In this document: in pieces, positions 25,966-35,081 of the stretch
Position numbering within the stretch: the stretch's first letter is position 1
Layout of the letters: every line of letters begins with the position of its first letter
NCBI GenBank assembly: GCA_905233915.1
Contig: CAJOFM010000001.1
Location: 271,492-335,491 of the forward strand
DNA: 64,000 nt
Reading direction: 5' to 3'
Source of the DNA: an uncultured Muribaculaceae bacterium
GTDB taxonomy: Bacteria > Bacteroidota > Bacteroidia > Bacteroidales > Muribaculaceae
The notes under the pieces: generated by a model
Seen by the model: only the letters and a program-made list of their open reading frames with translations
Told to the model about the DNA's origin: nothing
Databases searched by the model: none
Translations under genes and position numbers: made by a program

Positions 25966-25999
25966 GCGATAACGATAACCGCATAACGAGATTATTAGT

Positions 26000-28897
26000 A
26001 TGAAGAAAAGCATTTTATCTGCATTGGCGTGCGCGTTTGTGGCCTTCATCTCTTCGGCACAGGTGCTGTCGCCGCTGCAGGTGCAGGAGTTTGAATTGGG
26101 CAATGGCATGCGGGTGTGGCTCAATGTGGACCACAGCCAGCCCAAGGTGTTTGGTGCAGTGGTTGTCAATGCCGGTGCGGTGGACTGCCCCGATACGGGC
26201 ATTGCCCACTACTTTGAGCACATCATGTTCAAGGGAACCGATGAGTTGGGCACGGTGGATTATGACGCCGAACGCGTTTATCTGGATTCCATCTCGATGA
26301 AATATGACGAGCTGGCACTCACGAGCGACCCAAAGCAGCGCAAGGCCATCCAGCATGACATCAACCAGCTGAACATCAAGGCTTCGCAATATGCTATCCC
26401 CAATGAGTTCAACCGTTTGACTTCCAAGTACGGCGGTTCGGGTTTGAATGCCGGCACTTCCTATGACTACACGTTCTACCACAACACGTTCTCCCCACAG
26501 TTCATCGAGCAGTGGTGTGAGTTGAACAGCCACCGCCTCATCCACCCAGTGTTCCGCTTGTTCCAGGGCGAGTTGGAAACGGTCTATGAGGAGAAGAACA
26601 TGTACGCCGATGAGCCTGCTGCCATGATGCTGGAGCAGATTACAAGCAAATTGTTTGAAGGAACCCCTTATGCCTATCCCATCGTCGGTAGCACCGAGAA
26701 CCTCAAGAACCCGAAACTCTCGGACATGGAGGCATTCTACAAGAAATATTATGTGGCATCCAATATGGGGCTCGTCCTCTCGGGCGACATCGACCCTGAG
26801 ACGTTGATGCCGTTGTTGGAGCGCACCTTCGGGCGACTGGAGCGTGGCGTGAAGCCCGTCCGCGAGAAGATTGTCGCTCCTCCCATTCAGGGGCGACCCG
26901 AGGTGAAGTTCCTGTTTCCCATGCCCATCATCGGTATGAGTGCCATGGTCTTCCGCGCCCCCACCGACTATGATGCCGATGCCCCGGCACTCAAGGTCGC
27001 CATGAATTTGCTCTCCAACGAGAACAAGACAGGTCTGCTCGACGAGCTGACCAACAAAAACCGTGTTTATTTGTCCATGGCTGAGCATTTGGCTTTCAAT
27101 CAGACGGGTGCAATCCTAGTCATGGTCGTGCCCAAAATCCTGTGCAAGGTCAAGACCGCCGAGAATTTGTGCCTCGGTCAGATTGGAAAACTCCTTGAGG
27201 GCGAATTCACCGATGAACAGTTGCAGGCTATCAAGCTCATGATGTTGCGTGACAACGAGTCGAGCCTCGAGTCCATCAGCAAACGCAGCGAGGAGATGGT
27301 GGCCGCCATGTCGGCAGGCGTGTCGTGGAATGAATACTTGAAGTTCAAGCAGGGCGTGGCCGATGTCACCCGCGATGATATCATCAGGGTGTCGCGCAAG
27401 TATTTCACCACCGATTTCTTCCGTTTCCACAAGAAGAACGGACGTGTCAAGGCCGAGCAGATTGCTAAACCCGAGTACACGCCTGTCAAACCGTCGAATA
27501 GCGATGCCAAGTCGTCGTTTGCTCGTCGCTTGGAGCAGTTGCCTGTCCAGGATGTTGCTCCGCGGCTGGTGGACTTTGACAAGGATGTGGTTAAGACCTC
27601 TCTCAACGGCGGTAATGTGTTGTATTCTTCCGCTAATCCCTTGAATGACAATTTCTCGCTGGTCATCAATTTCCACAAGGGCACCATGCATGATAAATTG
27701 CTGGAAGCCGCTGTCGACTATGCCGCTGAATTGGGTACCGACTCGCTTGACGTCAAGGCATTTGGAGGTGCTATGCAAGCCCTGGGCGCCAAGATGGAGA
27801 TGGCGACCGATGAACAGGCCTCCACGATTGTGATTCAGGGCGAGGACGCTCAACTGGAAGCGACATTGCGTCTGCTCAGTCATTTCTTGGGCAACATCAA
27901 GGCCGACAAGGAGAAACTCGACGACCTCAAGGATGCCGCGGGCCCGTCCGAGAAGTCCTTTTGGGACGATAGCCAAGAGGTGTTTGCCGCACTGGCCAGC
28001 AAGGTGATGCGTGGACAGCGCTCCTCCTATCTCATTCGCTTGACAAGCAAGGAACTCAAGAAGGTGAAGGCCGAGCAGTTGATAGACTCGTTCAAGCAAT
28101 TGTATGATTGCCGCTGTGACGTGAGCTACACGGGCACATTGCCGGCACCCCAAGTGGCTGGCATGATTAATGAACTGCTGCCGCAGCTGGCGGGCACCCA
28201 AGAGAACCCTGTTCAGGAAATCGCCCTCGAAACACCCCAGTCGCCCACGGTCTATGTCTTTGATATGCCATCGTCACGCCAGACGATTGTCGGCACCTAT
28301 CACCCGATGGCCGATGTGGTGAACGACCGTGACAAAGCTTGTCTGGAACTGTGGGGTGAGTATTTTGGCGGCGGCATGTCGTCGGTGCTCTTCCAGGAAG
28401 TGCGTGAGTTCCGTTCAATGGCCTATGCCTCACAGGGTGTAGCACTGTCGCCCAGTCTGGCCCGCAGCACTACACCGTGCGGCTATCTCTCGCTTGTCGC
28501 TACCCAGGCCGACAAGTCGATGCAGGCGATCGGCCTCTTGGACTCGCTGTTCAACGATATGCCTGTCAATGTCGAGAACATGGATGTGGCGAGTCAAAGC
28601 CTCCTCAACGATGTCAATAACGCTTATCCCACCTTCCGCGGCAAACCCATCATCGTTTCGATGACCGAGCGATTGGGTTACACTGCCGACCCCAACACCG
28701 TCCTGGTGCGGCACTTGCCCACGCTCACGCGCGATGATATCGAGGCCTTCCACGCCCGCCACATCAAGGCCAAGCCCTACCAGCTCATGATTGTCGGCGA
28801 CCTCAAGAAACTCGACCTCAAGGCCCTGTCGCGTTACGGCACCATCGTCAAGGTCAAGAAAGACGACATCTACAAGACCAAGGTTCCCAAGAAGTAG
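26000..28897 (+). CDS. M16-family zinc metallopeptidase, two-repeat form
   Basis: The 965-residue protein has a signal peptide (MKKSILSALACAFVAFISSAQ). The inverted zinc motif HxxEH is intact (H70-Y-F-E73-H74 in GIAHYFEHIMFKG), and the distal glutamate region is ELETVYEEKNMYADEP. A second, inactive M16 half occupies about residues 520-960, as in pitrilysin-type proteases. It probably degrades peptides in the periplasm or at the outer membrane. It lies between two parvulin-type isomerase genes, which suggests a joint role in envelope protein quality control. Terminators on both sides suggest it is transcribed separately. Confidence 0.93.
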   Translation: MKKSILSALACAFVAFISSAQVLSPLQVQEFELGNGMRVWLNVDHSQPKVFGAVVVNAGAVDCPDTGIAHYFEHIMFKGTDELGTVDYDAERVYLDSISMKYDELALTSDPKQRKAIQHDINQLNIKASQYAIPNEFNRLTSKYGGSGLNAGTSYDYTFYHNTFSPQFIEQWCELNSHRLIHPVFRLFQGELETVYEEKNMYADEPAAMMLEQITSKLFEGTPYAYPIVGSTENLKNPKLSDMEAFYKKYYVASNMGLVLSGDIDPETLMPLLERTFGRLERGVKPVREKIVAPPIQGRPEVKFLFPMPIIGMSAMVFRAPTDYDADAPALKVAMNLLSNENKTGLLDELTNKNRVYLSMAEHLAFNQTGAILVMVVPKILCKVKTAENLCLGQIGKLLEGEFTDEQLQAIKLMMLRDNESSLESISKRSEEMVAAMSAGVSWNEYLKFKQGVADVTRDDIIRVSRKYFTTDFFRFHKKNGRVKAEQIAKPEYTPVKPSNSDAKSSFARRLEQLPVQDVAPRLVDFDKDVVKTSLNGGNVLYSSANPLNDNFSLVINFHKGTMHDKLLEAAVDYAAELGTDSLDVKAFGGAMQALGAKMEMATDEQASTIVIQGEDAQLEATLRLLSHFLGNIKADKEKLDDLKDAAGPSEKSFWDDSQEVFAALASKVMRGQRSSYLIRLTSKELKKVKAEQLIDSFKQLYDCRCDVSYTGTLPAPQVAGMINELLPQLAGTQENPVQEIALETPQSPTVYVFDMPSSRQTIVGTYHPMADVVNDRDKACLELWGEYFGGGMSSVLFQEVREFRSMAYASQGVALSPSLARSTTPCGYLSLVATQADKSMQAIGLLDSLFNDMPVNVENMDVASQSLLNDVNNAYPTFRGKPIIVSMTERLGYTADPNTVLVRHLPTLTRDDIEAFHARHIKAKPYQLMIVGDLKKLDLKALSRYGTIVKVKKDDIYKTKVPKK

Positions 28898-28925
28898 GAA
28901 TCCCTAATTTCAGTACAACTCATCA

Positions 28926-28960
28926 GCGGGGCGTCACTATCATAGTGGCGCCCCGCTTTT
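28926..28960 (+). terminator. Strong terminator after the M16 gene
   Basis: GCGGGGCGTCACTA (28926-28939) pairs with TAGTGGCGCCCCGC (28943-28956), one G-U pair, 3-nt loop, followed by TTTT. Confidence 0.88.
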
Positions 28961-28967
28961 CTGTTGC

Positions 28968-28987
28968 TTAAAAGCTATAGCTTTTAA
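28968..28987. repeat. Perfect 20-bp palindrome
   Basis: The half-site TTAAAAGCTA is followed directly by its exact inverse TAGCTTTTAA. It lies 67 bp before the ATG of the next isomerase gene, where an operator or promoter would be expected, and just after the M16 terminator. It resembles the TTTTAGCT-rich stretches at the end of clpX and at 30450-30480, so it could also be repeat debris. Confidence 0.6.
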
Positions 28988-29053
28988 CAAACATTTTAGG
29001 ATTTGATTTTGTCACGTCAGGAAAAATGGGGAAATTTGCAAATTCTTAGCAAT

Positions 29054-30442
29054 ATGAAACTAACTAAAACTACGATACAAGTGAAATTGAGATTTTTAAC
29101 AGCTTTGATGCTCGTCATGACCGCCCTTGCAGCAGTAGCGCAAAACAATGTGGCCGAGGAGGTTGCATGGGTAATCGGTGACGAGCCCATCTTCAAGAGT
29201 GATATCGAGGAACAGTACCAGCAGGCCCTATATGAGCGCGTCCCTATTGAGGGCAACCCCTATTGTGTGATCCCTGAGAGGATGGCGCTTGACAAACTTT
29301 TTCTGGATCAGGCGCGCATCGACACTGTCGAGGTGCAGCAGAGTGCCATCTCCAGCGAGGTTGAAAACCGCATCAACTTCTTCATCGCCAATCTGGGCTC
29401 CAAGGAGAAGGTGGAGGAATACTTCCGCATGCCATTGCCCCGCCTGCGCGAGAAACTCAATGAGATGTACAGTGACCAGTACTGCATCCAGCAGGTGCAA
29501 AACGACTTGACCAAGAACGTCAAGGCAACCCCTGCCATGGTGCGTCGCTTCTACAATAACCTGCCCAAGGATTCGCTTCCCTATATCCCGATGCAGGTCG
29601 AGACCCAGATTATCACCATCAATCCCGTCATACCCCAGCAGGAGATTGACGAGGTGAAGGCCCGCTTGCGCGACTATGCCCAGCAGGTGACCAGCGGTGA
29701 ACGCGAGTTTTCCACACTGGCGATCCTCTATAGCGACGACCAGTCAACTGCAGTTTATGGTGGAGAAACGGGCTTCCAGAGCCGTTCGGTGCTCCTGCCC
29801 GAGTATGCCAACGCCGCTTTCAACCTCAACGACCCCAAGAAGGTTTCCAATATTGTTGAGACCGATGACGGTTATCACATCATCCAGCTCATCGAGAAAC
29901 GCGGCGACCGCATCAACACGCGCCACATCCTGCTGCGCCCCAAGGTGAGCGATAAAGACCTGACCGATGCCTTGTCGAGGCTGGATTCGGTGCGCACCGA
30001 CATTGTTTCGGGTAAGAAGCCGTTTGAGGAAATGGCCCTGTTTATTTCCCAGGATAAGGACTCCCGCAACAACAATGGCAACATGCTCAACGAGAAGACG
30101 CATAGCAGCCGATTTGAGATGGCTGACCTGCCTGCCGAGGTGGGCAAGAAGGTGAGCAGCATGCAGCCGGGAGACGTCAGCGAACCCTTCGTCATGATCA
30201 ATCCTAAGACCCGCCGCGAGCAGGTTGCCATTGTGAAGCTTGTCAAGCGCATTGACGGACACAAGGCTGACCTTGCCGAGGACTACATGATTATCAAAGA
30301 CATGTGCGAGGCCGTCGAGAAGGAGAAAATCATCCACGATTGGGTGGAGCAGAAGCAGAAGAGCGTCTATGTCTATATTGAGGAGGGATGGCGCAACTGC
30401 GAATTCCAGTATGACTGGCTCAAGAAGGGGAAACAGAACTAA
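29054..30442 (+). CDS. Periplasmic peptidyl-prolyl isomerase, SurA-like
   Basis: I place the start at 29054, because the signal peptide begins there (MKLTKTTIQVKLRFLTALMLVMTALAAVAQ); an in-frame ATG at 29003 would add 17 residues before it. The 462-residue product has a SurA N-terminal domain (VIGDEPIFKSDIEEQYQQAL). Two parvulin domains follow (about 160-275, YIPMQVETQIITINPVIP...GGETGFQSRSVLLPEYANAAFNL; and about 280-390, INTRHILLRPKVSD). It probably chaperones outer-membrane proteins. The order isomerase, OstA-like protein, mutL is recurrent in Bacteroidetes as far as I know. Confidence 0.9.
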   Translation: MKLTKTTIQVKLRFLTALMLVMTALAAVAQNNVAEEVAWVIGDEPIFKSDIEEQYQQALYERVPIEGNPYCVIPERMALDKLFLDQARIDTVEVQQSAISSEVENRINFFIANLGSKEKVEEYFRMPLPRLREKLNEMYSDQYCIQQVQNDLTKNVKATPAMVRRFYNNLPKDSLPYIPMQVETQIITINPVIPQQEIDEVKARLRDYAQQVTSGEREFSTLAILYSDDQSTAVYGGETGFQSRSVLLPEYANAAFNLNDPKKVSNIVETDDGYHIIQLIEKRGDRINTRHILLRPKVSDKDLTDALSRLDSVRTDIVSGKKPFEEMALFISQDKDSRNNNGNMLNEKTHSSRFEMADLPAEVGKKVSSMQPGDVSEPFVMINPKTRREQVAIVKLVKRIDGHKADLAEDYMIIKDMCEAVEKEKIIHDWVEQKQKSVYVYIEEGWRNCEFQYDWLKKGKQN

Positions 30443-30508
30443 ACATCTGGCTTTTAGCTCTCTAGTGGCTAAAGAAACTATCGAGGCTATAGAAAACTGA
30501 AAACTGCA

Positions 30509-32380
30509 ATGCAACACGACAAGTGGTGGCAAATGGCTATCGGAGCCCGCACGCGGCACGTCTTTGTGGCGTGTTGCGTGATGGCATTGCTGATTTCGCC
30601 TGTGGTGTGGGCTCAAAACCCCGTGCGTGCGGTTAAGCCCCGCTTCGACAAACCCGTGATGAAAAAAAGCAAGGCGCCCACCAATCCCCAACCAGTCCAG
30701 GCCGCCCGCAAGGGTGCTAAGGGGCCTAAGGTGAGCCGTATCACCCCCCAGATTCCCAAGGCCAACCGCAACCAGACCAATAAAGTTTTCCTCGAGAACG
30801 CCGATGTCCTGAGCGCCAACGAGGCCATCAGCACCGATTATCAGGTATTGAAGGGCAATGTGCGTTTCCGTCGTGGTGACATGTACATGTTCTGTGACAG
30901 CGCCTATTTCTATGCCGAGACGAGTTCGCTCGATGCCTTTGGCCATGTGCGCATGACCCAGGCCGACACCCTATGGGTCTATAGTGACGTGTTGCATTAC
31001 TATGGCGACCAGAGTGTGGCCGAGTTGCGCCACAACGTGCGCTTGGAGAACCGCAGCACCACGTTGTTGACCGATGCCCTCGACTATGAAATCAACTCCA
31101 ATGTGGGCTACTATTTCGACGGCGGCACCATTGTCGATAACCGCAACCACACCGAGTTGAGTTCCCAGTATGGCCGTTATGAGTTGGATACCAAGCAGGC
31201 CGAGTTTTCTCGTAATGTGCACCTCATCAACGACCGTTATGAGATGTTCACCGACCTGCTCGACTATAACACCCAGACCCATATCGCCCACATCACGAGC
31301 GAGACTCTCATCGTGAGCGACAGCAACACCATCAACACTACCAACGGCTGGTACAACACCAGTGCCGATGATGCCACGCTCTACCAGCGCTCCCTCATCA
31401 CTGCCAAGGACGGCAAGACCCTGCTGGGCGACACGGTCTATTACAACCGCAAGCTCAACTATGGCGAGGCGCGTGGCAATGTGATCATCACCGATCCCAG
31501 CAACAAGGTGATTCTCGACGGTGATTATGGCTATCACGATGATAACGCCCATTACAGCTATGTGACGCGCCGTGCCCGTGCCCGCGAGTTCTCGCAGAAG
31601 GACACCATCTACCTGCACGCCGATACCCTGTGCACCCTCATCAACCATATCGTGAACGACTCGGTTAATGACTCGGTGCGTGTGCTGCGGGCTTTTAACC
31701 AGGTGAGGTTCTACCGCAGCGACATCCAGGGCATCTGCGATTCGCTGCAGCTCAGCGAGGCCGACACCATCATCAACATGTACCGCCATGCCGTGGTGTG
31801 GAACTTGGAGCGCCAGATATTTGGTGACGAAATCAATGTCCATCTCAACGACAGTACGGCCGATTGGGCGACATTGCCCACGGGTGGTTTCATGGCCGAA
31901 CACTTGGGCGAGATTTACTACGACCAGCTGAGCGGAAAGAAAATGAAGGCGTGGTTCGAGAACAAGGAATTGCGCCAGCTTGATGTGGACGGCAATGTGC
32001 AGGTCATTATGTTCCCGCAGGAGAAGGATTCCACTTACAACAAGATGGTCAATGCCGAGTCCAGTTACATGCGCCTTAACCTCAAGCCCAAGCAAGAGGT
32101 GGACCGCATCACCATGTGGCCCGAAGTTTCAGGCAAGGTAACGCCGTTGTTCCTTGCCAAGAAGGCCGACATGTACCTGCCGCAGTTCCAGTGGTATGAT
32201 GCCTTGAGACCTAAGACTCCCGATGATATTTACGATGTGAGCGACGAACTCAAGCAAGTCATGCGCAGCATCCAGGGTGGCACGCGCCGTCGCTCGGGTA
32301 GTGGCGCCTCGGCTCCAGCTGTTGACAATGCCGTATCATCTGTCGAGACTAACCTTCAAATCAGTGACAGCCATGAGTGA
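30509..32380 (+). CDS. OstA/LptA-like lipopolysaccharide transport protein
   Basis: The 623-residue protein has an N-terminal signal or anchor (about residues 14-35, HVFVACCVMALLISPVVWAQ) and a basic proline-rich stretch. OstA-like repeats follow (ISTDYQVLKGNVRFRRGDMYMFCDSAYFYAETSSLDAFGHVRMTQADTLWVYSDVLHYYGDQSVAELRHNV). Repeated short beta-hairpins form the beta-jellyroll bridge that carries LPS from inner to outer membrane. The protein is far longer than E. coli LptA (about 185), as is usual in Bacteroidetes, with a divergent second half. Its last 8 bases overlap the mutL start (ATGAGTGA). Confidence 0.9.
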   Translation: MQHDKWWQMAIGARTRHVFVACCVMALLISPVVWAQNPVRAVKPRFDKPVMKKSKAPTNPQPVQAARKGAKGPKVSRITPQIPKANRNQTNKVFLENADVLSANEAISTDYQVLKGNVRFRRGDMYMFCDSAYFYAETSSLDAFGHVRMTQADTLWVYSDVLHYYGDQSVAELRHNVRLENRSTTLLTDALDYEINSNVGYYFDGGTIVDNRNHTELSSQYGRYELDTKQAEFSRNVHLINDRYEMFTDLLDYNTQTHIAHITSETLIVSDSNTINTTNGWYNTSADDATLYQRSLITAKDGKTLLGDTVYYNRKLNYGEARGNVIITDPSNKVILDGDYGYHDDNAHYSYVTRRARAREFSQKDTIYLHADTLCTLINHIVNDSVNDSVRVLRAFNQVRFYRSDIQGICDSLQLSEADTIINMYRHAVVWNLERQIFGDEINVHLNDSTADWATLPTGGFMAEHLGEIYYDQLSGKKMKAWFENKELRQLDVDGNVQVIMFPQEKDSTYNKMVNAESSYMRLNLKPKQEVDRITMWPEVSGKVTPLFLAKKADMYLPQFQWYDALRPKTPDDIYDVSDELKQVMRSIQGGTRRRSGSGASAPAVDNAVSSVETNLQISDSHE

Positions 32381-34235
32381 TGTGATTAAACTCTTGCCCG
32401 ATTCGGTAGCCAACCAGATTGCCGCTGGTGAGGTGATTCAGCGCCCTGCCAGTGTCATCAAGGAGTTGGTAGAGAATGCCATCGACGCTCAGGCTACCCA
32501 TGTCCAGATTATCCTCAAGGATGCCGGACGCACACTCATCCAGATCATTGACGATGGGGTGGGGATGAGCGAGACCGATGCCCGATTGGCGTTTGAGCGG
32601 CACAGCACGAGCAAGATACGCACCGCCGATGACCTGTTCTCGCTGCGCACCATGGGTTTCCGTGGCGAGGCGTTGGCTTCAATCGCTGCCATCTCCCAGG
32701 TGGAATTACGCACCCGCCGCCATGATGCCCAGTTGGGCACCCGGTTGGTTATCAACGCGTCACAGTGCGAGAGTCAGGAACCCGACATGTGCCCCGTTGG
32801 TAGCAACTTCATGATCAAGAACATCTTCTTTAACGTGCCGGCGCGTCGCAAGTTCCTCAAGACCAATCAGGTGGAATTGAGCAACATCGTCAAGGAGTTT
32901 GAGAAACTGGCTCTTGTCAACAACAATGTGGAGTTCACGCTGACCCATAACGGCAACATGATGTACAAGTTGATGAAGGGAACCTTCCGTCAGCGCATCA
33001 CTGCCCTCATGGGCAATAACCTGGACCAGCAACTCCTGCCCATCAATATCGACACGTCGTTGGTCAAGGTGCAGGGTTACATCGGCAAACCTGAGAATGC
33101 CCGCAAGCGCAACGCCCTGCAATACATGTTCGTTAACGAGCGTTTCATGCGTCACCCCTATTTCCACAAGGCGGTGATGTCGGCCTATGAACAGCTTATA
33201 CCCGAGGGAGAACAGCCCAACTATTTCCTGCGTTTCTCCGTTGATCCGCAGGCCATCGATGTGAATATCCATCCCACTAAGACGGAGATTAAGTTCGAGG
33301 ACGAGATGCCTATCTGGCAGATTCTTGCCGCTGGTGTGAAAGAGGCGTTGGGACGCTTCAGCGAGGTGCCGTCCATTGACTTCGACACCACCGACGCCCC
33401 GGCAATCCCCGCCTATAATGCCCATGTGGAGGTGCATCGTCCCGAGATTGAGGTTGACCCGTTTTACAACCCCTTCAAAGCCAAGGAAACGGCATCGCCC
33501 CAGCGTCACCATGCCCCTGACCAGCAGCGGACGATGAGCAACTGGGACGAATTGTTTGCCAACTTTGAGCGCAAAAAACGCGAGGGCTTGGAACAACAGA
33601 ACCCCGTCGACGCCCCTGGCCAGGAAACGCTTCCAAGTCAGGAGACCGATACCCCTGTGCTTCCCCTGGGTGACCTGCAATCGGTGTATCTGCAGCTCAA
33701 GGGGCGCTTTATCCTGTCGCCAGCCAAGTCAGGTCTGATGATTATCGACCAGCATAGGGCTCACGTGCGCATCCTGTTTGACCGTTACATCGGCCGCATC
33801 CACACGGGCAGCATGTCGTCACAGACCATCCTTTTCCCCGAGGTGATTCACCTGAGTGCGTCACAGGGCGTGGCGCTCAAGGAATTGCTTCCCGAGATGG
33901 AGAAGATGGGTTTCAGCCTTTCTCCTTTGAGCGGCAATGACTGGGCGGTGAATGCGATTCCCGCTGGACTTGACGGCGTTGATGCCTCGGCGATGGTGCA
34001 ACAGATTATCGACTCGGTGGAAAACGGGGGAATGCCCGTCAAGCGGCGCATCCTCGAGCACCTGGCGCTTACTGTTGCCCGTTCGGCGGCAATACCCGCA
34101 GGACGCACTCTCTCGCAGGAAGAGATGGATATCCTCATGGCCGACCTGCTGCGATTGCCCGAACCCAATTACACACCCGATGGGAAGACCATTATCACGG
34201 TGATTCCTATCGAACAGATTTCAAAAATGTTTTAA
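32373..34235 (+). CDS. mutL: DNA mismatch repair protein MutL
   Basis: The true start is the ATG at 32373, because MSDVIKLLPDSVANQIAAGEVIQRPASVIKELVENAIDA is the standard MutL N-terminus; an upstream in-frame ATG at 32277 lies inside the preceding gene. The 620-residue product has the GHKL ATPase motifs NAIDA, DDGVGM and RGEAL. A variable linker (about 330-430) and a C-terminal dimerisation domain (GRFILSPAKSGLMIIDQHRAHVRILF) follow. The endonuclease motif DQHA(x)2E(x)4E is not intact: the sequence is DQHRAHVRILF. Canonical nicking activity is therefore doubtful. Confidence 0.95.
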   Translation: MSDVIKLLPDSVANQIAAGEVIQRPASVIKELVENAIDAQATHVQIILKDAGRTLIQIIDDGVGMSETDARLAFERHSTSKIRTADDLFSLRTMGFRGEALASIAAISQVELRTRRHDAQLGTRLVINASQCESQEPDMCPVGSNFMIKNIFFNVPARRKFLKTNQVELSNIVKEFEKLALVNNNVEFTLTHNGNMMYKLMKGTFRQRITALMGNNLDQQLLPINIDTSLVKVQGYIGKPENARKRNALQYMFVNERFMRHPYFHKAVMSAYEQLIPEGEQPNYFLRFSVDPQAIDVNIHPTKTEIKFEDEMPIWQILAAGVKEALGRFSEVPSIDFDTTDAPAIPAYNAHVEVHRPEIEVDPFYNPFKAKETASPQRHHAPDQQRTMSNWDELFANFERKKREGLEQQNPVDAPGQETLPSQETDTPVLPLGDLQSVYLQLKGRFILSPAKSGLMIIDQHRAHVRILFDRYIGRIHTGSMSSQTILFPEVIHLSASQGVALKELLPEMEKMGFSLSPLSGNDWAVNAIPAGLDGVDASAMVQQIIDSVENGGMPVKRRILEHLALTVARSAAIPAGRTLSQEEMDILMADLLRLPEPNYTPDGKTIITVIPIEQISKMF

Positions 34236-34240
34236 CCCTT

Positions 34241-35056
34241 ATGATTGATTTCAACCAGATAACCCGGGAAACCGACTTATATAACCTCCACACCCACACC
34301 CAGTATTGCGACGGGCATGCCACGATGGAAGAGTTTGTCGTCGAGGCCATTGCCCAAGGCTTTACCCACTTGGGTTTCACACCCCATTCACCCATCTCGG
34401 TCGAGAGCCCGGTCAATATGACCAAGGAACAGGTCAATGACTATCTCAACGAGATGGAGCGCCTGCGCAAGGTCTATGGTGACCGCATCAACCTGTACGC
34501 GTCGATGGAAATCGATTATGTGGCAGTGGGTGACGGCCCGGCAAGCGATTATTTCCGGCAATTGCCATTGGACTACCGCATCGGTTCGGTTCACTTTATC
34601 CCGGCAATTAATGACCCCAGCGAGATGGTGGATATCGACGGCAAGTTCCAGAGCTTCAAGCAACGGATGGACAAGTACTTCGATGGCGACATCGAGTATG
34701 TGGTGAGGACATTCTTCTCGCAGATGATGGCTATGGTCGAAGAGGGCGGTTTTGACATCGTTGGTCACATGGACAAGATTGGATTCAATGCCAGCATGTA
34801 CCGTGAGGGCATTGACGAGGAACCCTGGTTTGACAAGCTGGTCATTGATTTGTTCGAGAACATCATGGACCACCAGTTCATTATTGAGATTAATACCAAG
34901 GCGTGGCTGCAGCGCAACCGTTTCTATCCCAACCTCAAGTATTTCGGGATGCTCAAGCGTTTCAACGCTCCAGTGGTAGTCAATAGCGATGCCCATTATC
35001 CCACACTGCTCAACAACGGGCGACTGGAGGCCATCAAGCTTCTCAATGTACTGTAA
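34241..35056 (+). CDS. PHP-domain histidinol-phosphatase-like protein
   Basis: The 271-residue protein has the PHP metal-binding signature near its start (NLHTHTQYCDGHATMEEFVVEAIAQGFTHLGFTPHSP, H17 and H19 with H-C-D-G-H). Further metal residues lie in YASMEIDYV, SVHFIPAI, IVGHMDKIGF and VVNSDAHY. This matches the HisJ/HisK-type family, which removes phosphate from histidinol phosphate. No other histidine genes are nearby, so another phosphoester substrate is possible. It begins 5 bp after mutL and is probably co-transcribed with it. Confidence 0.88.
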   Translation: MIDFNQITRETDLYNLHTHTQYCDGHATMEEFVVEAIAQGFTHLGFTPHSPISVESPVNMTKEQVNDYLNEMERLRKVYGDRINLYASMEIDYVAVGDGPASDYFRQLPLDYRIGSVHFIPAINDPSEMVDIDGKFQSFKQRMDKYFDGDIEYVVRTFFSQMMAMVEEGGFDIVGHMDKIGFNASMYREGIDEEPWFDKLVIDLFENIMDHQFIIEINTKAWLQRNRFYPNLKYFGMLKRFNAPVVVNSDAHYPTLLNNGRLEAIKLLNVL

Positions 35057-35081
35057 AACCATTTTTCAAGTTATTGCTGTT

